Assembly: GCA_019914995.1 (NCBI GenBank)
Contig: CM034140.1
Coordinates: forward strand, 6,572,001-6,636,000
Direction: 5' to 3'
DNA: 64,000 nucleotides
DNA from: Acanthochlamys bracteata
Lineage: Eukaryota > Streptophyta > Magnoliopsida > Pandanales > Velloziaceae
The notes under the pieces are model-generated. The model worked only from the letters and a program-made list of their open reading frames with translations, was not told where the DNA came from and did no database searches. Numbering within the stretch: the stretch's first letter is position 1; each line of letters begins with the position of its first letter. This document shows positions 23,211 to 34,100 of this stretch, piece after piece. A program made the position numbers and the translations under genes.

Positions 23211-25986
23211 ATATTTCATTCAACACAATATAGAAAAGTTGTGTTCTTTTCTATACATGTATATTATATCCTATATTTATTTTTTTTCAATTGGAATGTA
23301 TATGATTGATGAATTAGGTTTTATTTGTTATAGGGTAGACCATATGTCATTGTCTATAGTGTGGATGCAAGCTGCGCATACCATATGCATGCTTGGTGAT
23401 TAAGGGAAAGCATTATTCATTCATCTCATTTGAAACTTTTAGAAAACAAATTTGAATTTTTTTACCTAAAAGAAAGTTTTTTTATAAAAAACTTACTTTA
23501 AGTGGATTTTGGGATACTTTTTATTTCACATTTTAAAAATTTAAAAATATTATACAAAAATTTTTTAAAAAGATTTTAAATACAAAAAAATTCAACGTCA
23601 TAAAATTTTATTATTAAATTTTTTAAGTAAAAAAATAAAACTTATTTAAAAAAATGAAAATAATCTTATTTTCAAAATTTTTTTTTTTTCAATAAGCACT
23701 CTAAATATTTTTCTAATTGTTTCTACATAAAAATAAAATTATGCATAGAGAAGATTGTGTATATCTAATATATATATAGATATAGCTAGTTGAATTAATG
23801 TAGAATTTAATGTGTAGAGTTCACACAAAACTAGGTTGATATATCTTTCTGTTTTAAGTATTATTGGTGGTTGAATAGGTTATTAGTTTCATACATGTGG
23901 CAGGCAGGCCAGCTATATAAATAACTAAAACATGAATAAAGTCTTACTAATATAATAATTAGCTTAAAAAGTCTATAAATTAGTTGGGTGGTCATCCAAT
24001 GCTAGCTTTAATATTAATATTGTGTTATTTTTGGTTAAAAGTAAGTTATTTAAAAATAAATTATTAGAAGTGAATTATAATAAATAATATTATTATAAAT
24101 AAATTTAATTCTTATATTTATTTATAGAAAATTATAAATAATTTAAAATATTTTTTAATAATTAAAAATGAGCTGAAAGAAACGTTTTAGTAACAGAAAC
24201 TGAGTTTTAAGATTGAAAGAACACAACTTTATTATTGAACTTGTTTGTGTTTTCCGATTAAAGGGGTTTGGTATTTCATTTCAAAATAATAATTTTTTAT
24301 TTTTTATTTAAATTTTTATATATTTTTATAAGTATTTAAAAATTTTAAAAATTTAAAAAAATTTACGTAAATTTTTTATTATTTATTTTTATTATTGTTT
24401 CTATGTCAAAAAATATACTTCTTTAGAAAATATATTTTTCATTTAAAAGATTATAGATTTTGTTGAATTTGATTTGATATATAATCGAAACGTAATGAAA
24501 AAAATAATGTAATCGATCATACTTAAGTGGGATTATTGTATGATCTGAATTTTATATTTTGCGTATTGATCATACCAAAATGGTAACCTATTTATAAAAT
24601 GTTATAAAATATTTTATAAATTAATTTTCAGAGTGTTGCAAACTTTATTGAAGAATTGCTTTAAATATTTTTGTTACATACTTATTTCGCTATATGTCAT
24701 ATATATATATATATAATTAGGATTTTATTATTGCAACAAATACAAAAGAAAATAAATATATATATATCGAGCTTTTTTTAAAATAAAAATTATTGCAATA
24801 TTTGTTAATATATTATATGCCACTTTTATTCAAAATAAAGTTAAATTACATTTGTGCCATTTTGCATACTTAATTTATATGTAGTTATAGTTAATTTTTT
24901 TAAATATAACTAGTTAGGAGAAATTCAGAAATACGTATGAAATAGAAATTTTTTAATAAAAAATATTTTAAAAAGTTTAGAAATAAGTTTAATTTTTATC
25001 TATAATAATAATTATTATAATAATTAACTATATAATAATTTTATATTAAAAAAATCTATAAAAATCTTTTAAAAATTATTAAAATATTTATTGAAATAAA
25101 ATAAAGTTAAAACGTTCTGCCAAACCTTACTTAGTTTTGCCGTTGAACTTAAGCAACAACTAATTAGATTATAATGATGATTTCAGTATATAACTTATGT
25201 TTATGTTAAATTAATTTTTATTATAGCAAACTTAATTATTGCGATTACAATATGAGCATGTAAAAAAAATAATTTTAAGAAAGAAAAAGGCGACAAACAG
25301 GAGGCGGCGTAAAAATTAAAATTAATAATTTTGCAAGGTAGGAAGGAGACATAACAGTTGATTGCTAATCATTCTCCTTCTACGTTTCTAGATGATTTTA
25401 GATATTTATTATAAATTACTAAAAATAAATTAAAAAATTTTAAATAAATTAGTAATCCTAATATAATTTTAATTAAATTATTTGATTTTTTTAAATTTTG
25501 AATATTTATAGTAAATTATTTGAGTAAAGAATGAGTTTCTAAAATTAATTTATAAAAAATAAGTTAACAAAATGTCAAAATATGTGTTTCAGTTATCACT
25601 GTCAATTTAATTTTTAAAACAAACTTAATTTTATCTTTTTTACTTAATATTTTAAAATTTACTTTCCATTAAAATTTATTTTTATATAATTATTTTTGTG
25701 AAACTTATTTTTATGTAATTAAAACACGCTCATTCGTTGCATTTTTAGACACATGAAATTCAATTGATAAATAAACAATGGCCATAAAAAGCCATATATA
25801 AATTTATAAAACACATTATTATGCATAATTACATGGACATAAATATAGATATATATATAATTCTTGTTTTATTTCTTTCTTCGTTCACTATATCACACAC
25901 CACCACCACATCAACACATAATCAAACCAAAAAATATCAAAAAATTAAAACCAAGAACCAAATCAAAGAACAAACAAATCAATCAC
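23211..25986. other. AT-rich repeats between VUP1-like and ENODL genes
   Basis: The 3' regions of two convergent genes plus AT-rich repeat blocks (about 23465-23705, 24265-24480) and a (TA)n run near 24700-24714. No coding sequence seen. The ORF 25821-26066 overlaps the antisense of the ENODL terminus and is not a gene. Confidence 0.6.
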
Positions 25987-27268
25987 TTATAAAGCAAGAG
26001 CACCCACAACACTTAGCACTCCACCAACAAATCCAGCAACAACCTTCACTGTGGAAGCAGCACTAGGTGCCGGAGGAGGAGTAGCCTCTTCTGCCGCCGG
26101 AGCAGGGACTTCCGGTGGTGGTGGGGGAGGTGTTTGTTCTGCAGAAGCAGGAGGTGGAGTTGCAGGTGGAGGTGGAGTTGAAGTTGGAGGCAACGCAAAG
26201 CGTCCGCTACGGTCAGCTAAGACGACGATGATCATTCTTTCGCCGCGGTTGCAGTTGTCTTTGTTGCCGCTGATGAAGTAGTAAGGTCCCGAGTGGTCAA
26301 GGGTGACGACGGTGTTGCCGTCGGTGAACTTCTGGACGTATTCTGTAGTGTTGCACTTGGTATATGCATCGCTGTCTACTTGGAGCACGCTGTCTTGCCC
26401 ATTAGGGTAAGCAAACACTGCAATCATGCATTAAATAAAAATTTTGAAATTCAGAATCAGTATTATTTGTTTCAAACATAAACTCACTTTTTTTTCAATA
26501 AAAATTCAGCTTTCAATTCAATTTCAATATAAAATTAACATAAAAACTAAACCCAAATTTTTTTTTTCACAAAATTTCACTATCATATTTTATCTACAGA
26601 CAAAAAATTTAATTCAAAACTTATTTTTATGTAAAATAAATATAAAATTTTACTTTTTTTATTAAACTCAGGTCAAATTTCAAATATTATTCTTTTATAA
26701 ACTCAGTTTAAAAAAGTAAGTTTAGATACTATTTTAAACTTTTAATAAATTTTTTATAAAATTTTTAAATTTTGAAAAAGAATACTTCTATCTCATAAAA
26801 ACTTATTATTTATTATTATTATTTAAAATAAAAAATATTTTAAAAGCACTTTTAAACGTCCCTATGACATAGTAGGTAACTTGGCATCATATATATAAGA
26901 ACTTACATAGTGTGTCACCAATTTGGAACCACATAGTGTGTCACCAAAATACAATTTCAAAACTTATCGAAATACAAATACCGAACTCTACTTCTACTTC
27001 ATTTTTCAAGAAACTCTATTTTTTATTTTTTACTTTTGCGAAACTCAGTTACGGGCGTTTGAAACACGCCCTAAGTAAACGACTTACATAGTGTGTCACC
27101 AATTTGGAACCGGTTCTTCTCGGCCCACTGGTTGTAGGACATGCCATTAGGTGCAGGCACAGACCACCCGTTCCCTCCGCCGACCTTAAATTGGTTACCA
27201 GAAGCAGCCATTGGTCCTGCAAGTGCAACACAGAGCAGAACAAAACAATCAACATACCCCATAGCCAT
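25987..27268 (-). CDS. Early nodulin-like protein (phytocyanin domain, GPI-anchored)
   Basis: Extracellular arabinogalactan-type phytocyanin of the plasma membrane. Exons 27268-27088 and 26417-25987 join in phase to 203 aa. Parts: signal peptide (about 1-24); phytocyanin fold (about 25-130) with GWSVP, NQWAEKNRFQIGDTLLFAY across the intron, KCNTTEYV, and GPYYFISG-KDNCNRGERM; a Pro/Ala/Thr-rich stretch for O-glycans; a hydrophobic tail for GPI attachment. Of the copper ligands only the Cys is kept: the first His is absent in the NTTEYV segment and the second is Asn before the final Cys, so copper binding is not expected, as is typical of ENODLs. The single intron sits at the usual family position after IGDTL. 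Confidence 0.9.
26901..27111. repeat. 30-bp direct repeat bracketing an insertion, copying the ENODL 5' splice site
   Basis: The 30 bp at 27082-27111, covering the end of ENODL exon 1 and its GTAAGT donor, recur exactly at 26901-26930 inside the intron. A third partial copy (ACATAGTGTGTCACCAAA) follows at 26931-26948. The DNA between resembles one end of the repeat at 28879-29176 (GTTTGAAACACGCCCTAA near 27058-27075). So an insertion or repair event has duplicated the exon border. Confidence 0.85.
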
Positions 27269-27375
27269 GTCTGATCAATTAATAAGCTTCTGCTAAGTTA
27301 GCTTAAGCTTCTTTCAAAGAATTTGAAGCTTTTGCTTAATTGGTTGTTGTTGATGGGAAATGTTTGCATGGAATA

Positions 27376-27392
27376 GAGGGGTATATATATAT
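27376..27392 (-). promoter_or_regulatory. Possible TATA box of ENODL gene
   Basis: A TATATATATA run on the minus strand, about 110 bp upstream of the ENODL start codon at 27268, is the best TATA candidate. In AT-rich DNA this is suggestive only. Confidence 0.4.
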
Positions 27393-27399
27393 GTAGGAC

Positions 27400-29200
27400 A
27401 TTTACAAAGAAGACTTGTTTACTTTTTTGTGTTGCTGCTATGCTTCTGCTTTGGGTTAAACTAGATACTAAAGGAAAGAATATATATCTGTACGTAGCTG
27501 TAGAGCATGTTTTCTTTATGCTTTGCTTTGTGCCCTAAGAATATTCATAGCTTGCTTATAAGGTCATGTTAATTGCTGATAAATTAATAGTATAAGAGCA
27601 TGTTTGATTAGTATTAAAAATATATTTTATTTGTTTTAAAATTTGAATATTGAAAATAATATTTTGATGAAAAAACTTATCTTAAAATTTATATTTAATA
27701 ATTTAAAAAATGAGTTGACAGTTGAAAGTGAGTTTTACAAAAAAAATTTGAAGTATAAATAAACAATCACTTAATGTTTAGTTTGTGTATTTTTAGTTGC
27801 ATGTCTATTCTGGTTTTGCTTTTTCTTGCAGTGATTATTCTGATTATGCTTCGACATGTTTTGCATGTTTGTTGGAATGATGATTAATGATTATGTATGT
27901 TTCAGAATAATTGTACTAAGATCGTATTTATCTTAATATTTTTAAACTTATATTTTAAAATAAGTTTGTAAAGCAATAAGTGTAAAGTTGAAAATAAATT
28001 TGATAAAAATAAAATTTTGTATTTATTTGGTACTAAAAATAGTTTAAAAGTAAATTTTAAAGTTTTAAATATTATTTTTAAAGTAAATTTTATTGAAAAA
28101 AATTTAGTTTAATTTTTATGTTTATATTTTAAAATGAGTTTAATAGTACAAATAAGTTTAAAAAATGAATTTGAAATGAAAGATAAACAAATCCTAAGTG
28201 ATTGGTTTGGTTTATTTCAAATGTCCGTAACTGAGTTTCGTGAAAATAAATAGAAAGTGGAGTTTTTTTAAAAATAAGTTGAAAGTGGAGTTTAATTTTT
28301 ATGTTTTAATTGATTTTTGAAGTGGGTTGGAAGTGAATTCAAAAAGAAAAATATACTGGAACGTAAGTTCAATTTGTGTAGAACTGAAAACTCGAGTTCC
28401 CAGTTTTATTCACAATTAAAAATATAGGAAGTTGGTGGAACTCCAATTCTGGCGAGAGAAACTAGAGTTCCACCAACTTGAAACACGCCCTTAGTGAAGT
28501 GATTTGTTAAAAAGTTTAAAAATTTTAAAATAAGTTATTGTTTTGCGGGCTATATACAAAAGTCTGCTATTTTGCTGCATTACGTTAGCCCAAAAATATA
28601 CTAGAAATATTTAAAATATTTAGAAATATTGTTAAAAGATAATTTTATTTTATTGTATTTTAATAAAGTTTTATTATGTAATTTTTTTTAAAATTTTACT
28701 ATTTAAATTTTTTTAATTTAAATTAAAAATTTTTAATAATAATTATTTAAAATAAAATTAAAAATATTTTAAAAATATTTTTTTAGAACGCAATTTCAAA
28801 TGCGCCACAGAAGCTCTGCTGTTGGTTACATTACACGATTCGAAAATCGAAATTTATTAGACCGCACTTCAAATACTAAGGACTTGTTTTAAACGCTCGT
28901 AAGTCTATTTTCTCTCGTCAGATTTTGAGTTCCGAATAATTCATATGTTTCAATTACATAAGAAACTCAAAACTTTACTTTCACATGCGAAATTTCAGTT
29001 CTAACTTTTTTATTTACATATTTTTCAATACAATTATATTTTTCAATTTTCAACATATTTTTAAAACCTATTGAAACACAAATGCTGAACCCACTTCTAT
29101 TTTTATTTTTCAACAAATTTTACTTTCTATTTTTTACTTTCATGAAGCTCAGTTACGGACATTTAAAACACGCCCTAAACTGATCCACTCGTTCCATCCC
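27400..29200. other. Spacer with GGGCGTGTTT-ended repeats
   Basis: No coding sequence seen. Two mobile-element-like blocks are recognisable: about 28190-28492, with ends TCCTAAGTG and CACGCCCTTAGTG, and about 28879-29176, running from CTAAGGACTTGTTTTAAACG to TTTAAAACACGCCCTAAA. Both share an inner CCGTAACTGAG-TTCxTGAAA motif and resemble the insertion within the ENODL intron. Confidence 0.55.
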
Positions 29201-29204
29201 AACA

Positions 29205-29330
29205 CTGGCGGGCCAGTGATCCACCGCGGCACAACCGCCTTCGCCGTGGTCCGTCCGGCGCCTGAGCTACAACAGAACCCATTAATCGCTATTGTTCTTC
29301 GGGGGCTGATACAACGGTTATCACGGCAAG
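29205..29330 (-). pseudogene. Broken partial copy of the neighbouring NHL gene
   Basis: Sequence 29205-29330 aligns with about 29620-29740 of the intact NHL gene in the same orientation: both read CTGATACAA, CCATTAA, CCGCCT(T/C)CGCC, GGTCCG(T/G)C(C/-)GGCG and GTGATCCACC in order. The copy has a stop and frameshifts in the part matching PPKNTTVVNGSV and the Gly-rich loop, and neither the membrane anchor nor the C-terminus is present. It sits about 120 bp downstream of the parent stop, so a tandem partial duplication is likely. The 86-codon ORF over it is in the wrong frame. Confidence 0.75.
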
Positions 29331-29452
29331 CAAACCGATCACAATTCCGGTCTTGTTTGGGATCAAAATTCCCAAAAGCTAATTTTCTGATTTCACAGAA
29401 GTCATTCACAATGTTTTAAAACTTTTTTTAAAGCAACCAATCCAAGACCTTC

Positions 29453-30097
29453 CTAAGTGAAGTAAATCTGGCACCGTTTCTCACTGACACCTGGCACCAT
29501 CAAACCATCAGGTCCCACCTCCACCGTGCAGCTCACGTGCATTACGTGTTTATGGGTGTCCCACGCGGCGATTCGAAACCGAAACTTAGACCGTACCTCG
29601 ATCCTAACCGGCCCAATTCCATCGGAACCTTGGGGCGGTGATCCACCACCGCCTCCGCCTTGGTCCGGCGACTGAACTGCAACCGAACCATTAACAACTG
29701 TTGTGTTTTTCGGCGGCTGATACAATGGGCCATCGATCAACAGCGTCGACCCAACGGAAAGCTCGTTTTCGAAAACATCGGCGTCCATCGAATAGTAATA
29801 CACAGCAATGTTCTTGTTCGGGTTTCGGATCTCCAACGTGAACGATAGAGGTGAAACGGAGAAACCTTTAACGTGGAATCTCGGCCGGTGAGGCCGGAGA
29901 GCGAGCCATAGAATGAACACGATAACGCCGGCAGTGAGTAGGATTGCAAGAAATATGCCGCAGACAAAACGGGCTGTCCTACCCACTATGCTTTCGCGGA
30001 TACGTTCCGCAGCGAAACGGGTTCTTATGTGATGGTGATGGACCGGCCGAGATTGCGGCGGCCGCGGCGGCCGGCCGAGTTGTAAAATTGAATACAT
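29453..30097 (-). CDS. NDR1/HIN1-like (NHL) protein with LEA_2 domain
   Basis: Intronless, 214 aa. An N-terminal cytosolic Arg/His/Pro-rich part (1-43) precedes one membrane span (about 44-67, FVCGIFLAILLTAGVIVFILWLAL region), then a LEA_2 domain (about 85-200) outside the membrane with SPLSFTLEIRNPNKNIAVYY, a form of the NPN signature seen in the family. NHL proteins sit at the plasma membrane or plasmodesmata and take part in defence and stress responses. A Gly-rich insert (about 150-156) and the NTTVVNGSV segment lie in the LEA_2 loop; N-glycosylation at NTT and NGS is possible. No TATA box or intron clue to regulation was seen. A partial broken copy lies just downstream. Confidence 0.88.
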   Translation of the reverse strand: MYSILQLGRPPRPPQSRPVHHHHIRTRFAAERIRESIVGRTARFVCGIFLAILLTAGVIVFILWLALRPHRPRFHVKGFSVSPLSFTLEIRNPNKNIAVYYYSMDADVFENELSVGSTLLIDGPLYQPPKNTTVVNGSVAVQSPDQGGGGGGSPPQGSDGIGPVRIEVRSKFRFRIAAWDTHKHVMHVSCTVEVGPDGLMVPGVSEKRCQIYFT

Positions 30098-30326
30098 AGC
30101 TGATGTAGAAATGGTTCTTTGTCTTAGAGAAGAAAGATATATGAAAAAGAAAAATGTACGAAGGAATGTGATCGAAGAAAGGTTTCAGGTTCTTTTTCAT
30201 ATTTAGGGGACGGTTTGGCATTGCGGCATTGCGTTCGCGCTTTTTATTTCACTTAAATTTTACCATTTTTATAAATAAGTTTTTATAATTTTTTTAATAT
30301 CTAAAAGTATAAATAAATTAAACATC

Positions 30327-30365
<39 letters not shown>

Positions 30366-31199
30366 TATAATTTTGTAGTCAAATAATTAAACTTATTTGT
30401 CAAAAATTTTAAAATAATTTTTTTTAAAAGCATTTCATTTTAAACACTTATAAATGACCCTTAGATTTGGCGGGAGATGCAAGGGACTTGAAAAAACTTC
30501 TTACTTGTCAGAGAATAAAAGTATGCAACTGAATTAACTAACAAGTAACTAACGACCTTATATGCATCTTGCAAGAAAATAAATATTCATCAGAAGTCAA
30601 CATTGTCTCAATAAATAAAAACGTGTTCCTTTTGAAGTAACACTTAGAGCTCGCTTGGCACCGCTTATTATAAACAATTTTTCAACTTTTCTCCATTTTA
30701 ATTTTTCAATACATATTTTATAAATATTTAAAAATTTTAATAGTGTGAAAAAATTCTACAAAATAAAATTTTTTTATTTTATATTTTTATTTTTTTTTAA
30801 AAGTAAAAAAACATAAAGCTTATTTTTTTAAAAAAAATAAAAATACTTTCTATTTTAAAAAAGTTCTATTTCATAAGCACTACCAAACGCCTCTTATCTT
30901 TACATATAAATACAGATAGGCTAATCTCTATAATGTCAAGAAAGCCTTCAACTTTCACGGGCATTCATCAATGAGAAGAGATGCCTTGATCATGCAGCTA
31001 TCGACAAAAAAAAAACCAGTGGTGGAATGTTAAAAAAATGAATCAAAACTGGATACAGACATATCAAAGAATAATACTTACAGCTACGGTTAGAGATGAG
31101 TTCGTGAATATATTAGTTATAACCACCTGGTTATATCTAACGTCTTCGGAAGATAGAATTTGGCTATACCTAGCGGTTTTCTTTCTTGCGTACATGCCT
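30098..31199. other. Spacer between NHL and TBL genes
   Basis: NHL promoter region, a (TA)n run at 30329-30361, the MITE at 30647-30893, and the TBL 3' region. No coding sequence seen. Confidence 0.65.
30647..30893. repeat. Tourist-like AT-rich MITE, copy 2
   Basis: A 247-bp element flanked by TTA on both sides (30644-30646 and 30894-30896). Ends GAGCTCGCTTGGCACCGCTTAT and, inverted, GAGGCGTTTGGTAGTGCTTAT form a clear imperfect terminal inverted repeat. The AT-rich interior matches other blocks throughout the window. Confidence 0.7.
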
Positions 31200-34100
31200 C
31201 TATGATCGCTCGAAGTCTCTCCTGATTATCTCTAGCAAAATCTCATTCCATGTGTCGATTGGTCCAGGCATGCACCAGTGCAAGCAATCCTGTGGAGGGG
31301 GTTGCCCATTTGGACCCCTCTTAGTTTGCTTGTTAGGATCTGGACTCCTGTATGGTCCTGGATGGCCATCATGACGGTACCCATATACCTCCGTGATATC
31401 CATGAGCCTCAATTTTGCAGGACCTTTCGCCCTCTCTATGGCCTTTTGAAACCCTGTCACTTGCTTATCATGCATCACATCAGTGAATCTGTTCCTCACA
31501 ATTTCAGTTGCGGGCTTAACTTTCCCAGTACATGACCCGCCCGTGTTCCAAGCTCCACCTTCATAATGGTCCGGGGAATATGAACGTACGATAGCTAGAC
31601 CTGAAAAGTTTGGATGTCCAGCGATAGCGGTCAGGGCAGTTTCTACTGATACCCCAAATGCTTCGATGTTGTTCATCTGCATATGGCCAGCATTTTTAGG
31701 CCACCACAGCTGTCCGCCTACAACTTTTCCATTAAGGACGTAAGCTGATTGCTTGGCAAACCAGTGCCCTGATGAAAGAACCACGACATCGAACCGGGGC
31801 AAGAACTCCATGAAATTCTCATCTGGCAGGTCAAGGTGGACTTTTACAACTCCCTCAGGAGCAAAATCAATAGCCTCATTACTAGTATGGACAAGCCATG
31901 ACGACCATATACGAACTACATTTGTGTTGGTGGACCTGAACCACCATTTCTGCATCCGGCGACTACCACGGTTTTTTGGAACTTCGACCTGTATAGTAAC
32001 AAATGCGACAAGTTATAGATATTAGATATTGTGAGAACTTGTCATTATGATTAACTTGAGGTTTGTGCATATAAATAGCAGCTAGTGGTATATCAACAAA
32101 CCAACAGTATGCAAACAAGAAAAGATAGCAGGACGGAATGGCGACTACACATAAGTGACCAAACCAAAGCCTGCAGACTAGGAAGGTTCGCCACCAAACA
32201 ATGAATTACTTACCCTACCTTGTAGCGAAATTGCTAATTTAACTAAACTATATAAACTCCAAGCTTCAGTGTCTAAGGACCAATTATCTTGTCTGAAACA
32301 TGCTCAGACCATAAACAGCTATGTAAGTGCATGTTTACATGCTTATGTAATCAGAATTCTAGCATGGGTGGTCATTTTGAAAGAAATATGACTCTACACT
32401 AGTGTTGCAAATATAAAGGAAGCACAAAAATGCTTTTAGTACAGTAGAAAAGACTAGTATTCCAACGAAATTGGTAGTGTTAGATGACACCATGCTTGCT
32501 TAATCACTACGGCACAAACGTAAATATTTTTCTAGTACTACAAACGAACCAGTTTGACCAGATGTTGACATTTATAGTCAGAAAAAAAACAGTAACTGCT
32601 CTTAATTAAATTTCAAATGAATCTGAGCAGCACAAAGATTTCTACTATGGGCATCATATAACATTTCATCTTTCCAAAAGATATTCTGGAAAGGCAAAAG
32701 GAAGATGATCTAAGCAGGCATACCATTCATCCTTAGCATAACCCTTACCTACTTTTGCATTGCATGAAAGACGTTTATGATAACTTCTAAAATAAGCTAA
32801 GCACGTATTCTAAGGTATAAATGATATGAAAGAAAGGATTTGCTTTGAGAAGATTTGTTGCATTATTCATTTTATCAAGAGGAGCTAGAGTTAACAGCTT
32901 ACCTGCCATAGCATGCAGAGCATAGACTCCATCTGATTCCTTGCAACAGAATCCCCGATGTAGGCCAATGTCTTACCCTGCATTAGCTCTAAGAACTTCC
33001 TGCCATCAAAACGTGGAAGATTACATTGGTCAGGCTTCCATCTCCAATTCTCATAGTCCTTATCAGGTCTACCATTGCCTTGGCAGTTCTGCATCTGTGT
33101 GATCATGGGGCATGTGTTGTTTGTATAAACAGGTCCAATGGGATCGTGGAACCACTTTCCACTATAAAGATTGCAACTTGCTGCACAGCAATGCAAAACC
33201 TCAATGCAATTACTTAAAAAAAAAAAAAGGAAAAAGTTATGCGACTAAGCAAAGTATTATAAACACATAGCAACTGAAATTGGTTTTATGATCTGGAAAT
33301 ATTTGCAACACTAGAACTTACAAGCAAATAGATTTTCATATGCATAGATGTGTTTGTTGAAGCTGGCACAAGTTAAAATATCCACATGCTTATGTGATGA
33401 TATCATATTGAAAAATCCTCCCTGCAACCAATGTACAAAACCACTGTTTGACTTCCAATACTGGAGAGTTCAATGAATGCCTCACAACGCAAATTCCTGT
33501 GTACTTCGTGTAAGTGCTGTGTTTTTGACGATCTAGGAAACAAGAATGTAAGGGGAGAAATTGCTGGTATCAAGTCCTTGTTCATTCTTAACCTGCTTTG
33601 TATGATTTCCTTGTTTTGTATCTAGCTGTTTGCTCATTGTCAACAACAACTCACGTGTGAAATAAGATTGACTTATCATAGGTAAACAATCGAAAGTACA
33701 AGAACAAATGTCATACAATGAGGAGAAAATCATACTTGTAAAAGAAAGAAAACTCCAAGGAAGTCACCATTTCTTATTAAACCGATGATTACAAATTTAC
33801 AATAATCCATGTCTATAAAGAAGAAACAAATATTTGTTACATAGATAAAGCAAAATGAAGCTCCTCAGAAACGAGCAATGCTATAAGCATTGCACTATCG
33901 ATCAACTTTAGAATGATTAACGGTAGGGGTGGCAAATTTCGACCCGACCCCGATTTCGGGTCGGGTCAAGCCTTAGTCGGATTTGGATCGATTTCGGATC
34001 GACCCGTAAATAACCCAAAAAAATTTAAACAGATTCGGATTGACCCGAAAATGACCCGTTTAACCCGTATAACTATTTATATAGTATATATTACTTAATA

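Noticed and set aside
26051-26281. 76-codon Gly-rich plus ORF
   Set aside because: Antisense of the Pro/Ala-rich region of the ENODL gene.
29149-29409. 86-codon minus ORF as a separate gene
   Set aside because: It reads the broken NHL duplicate in the wrong frame.
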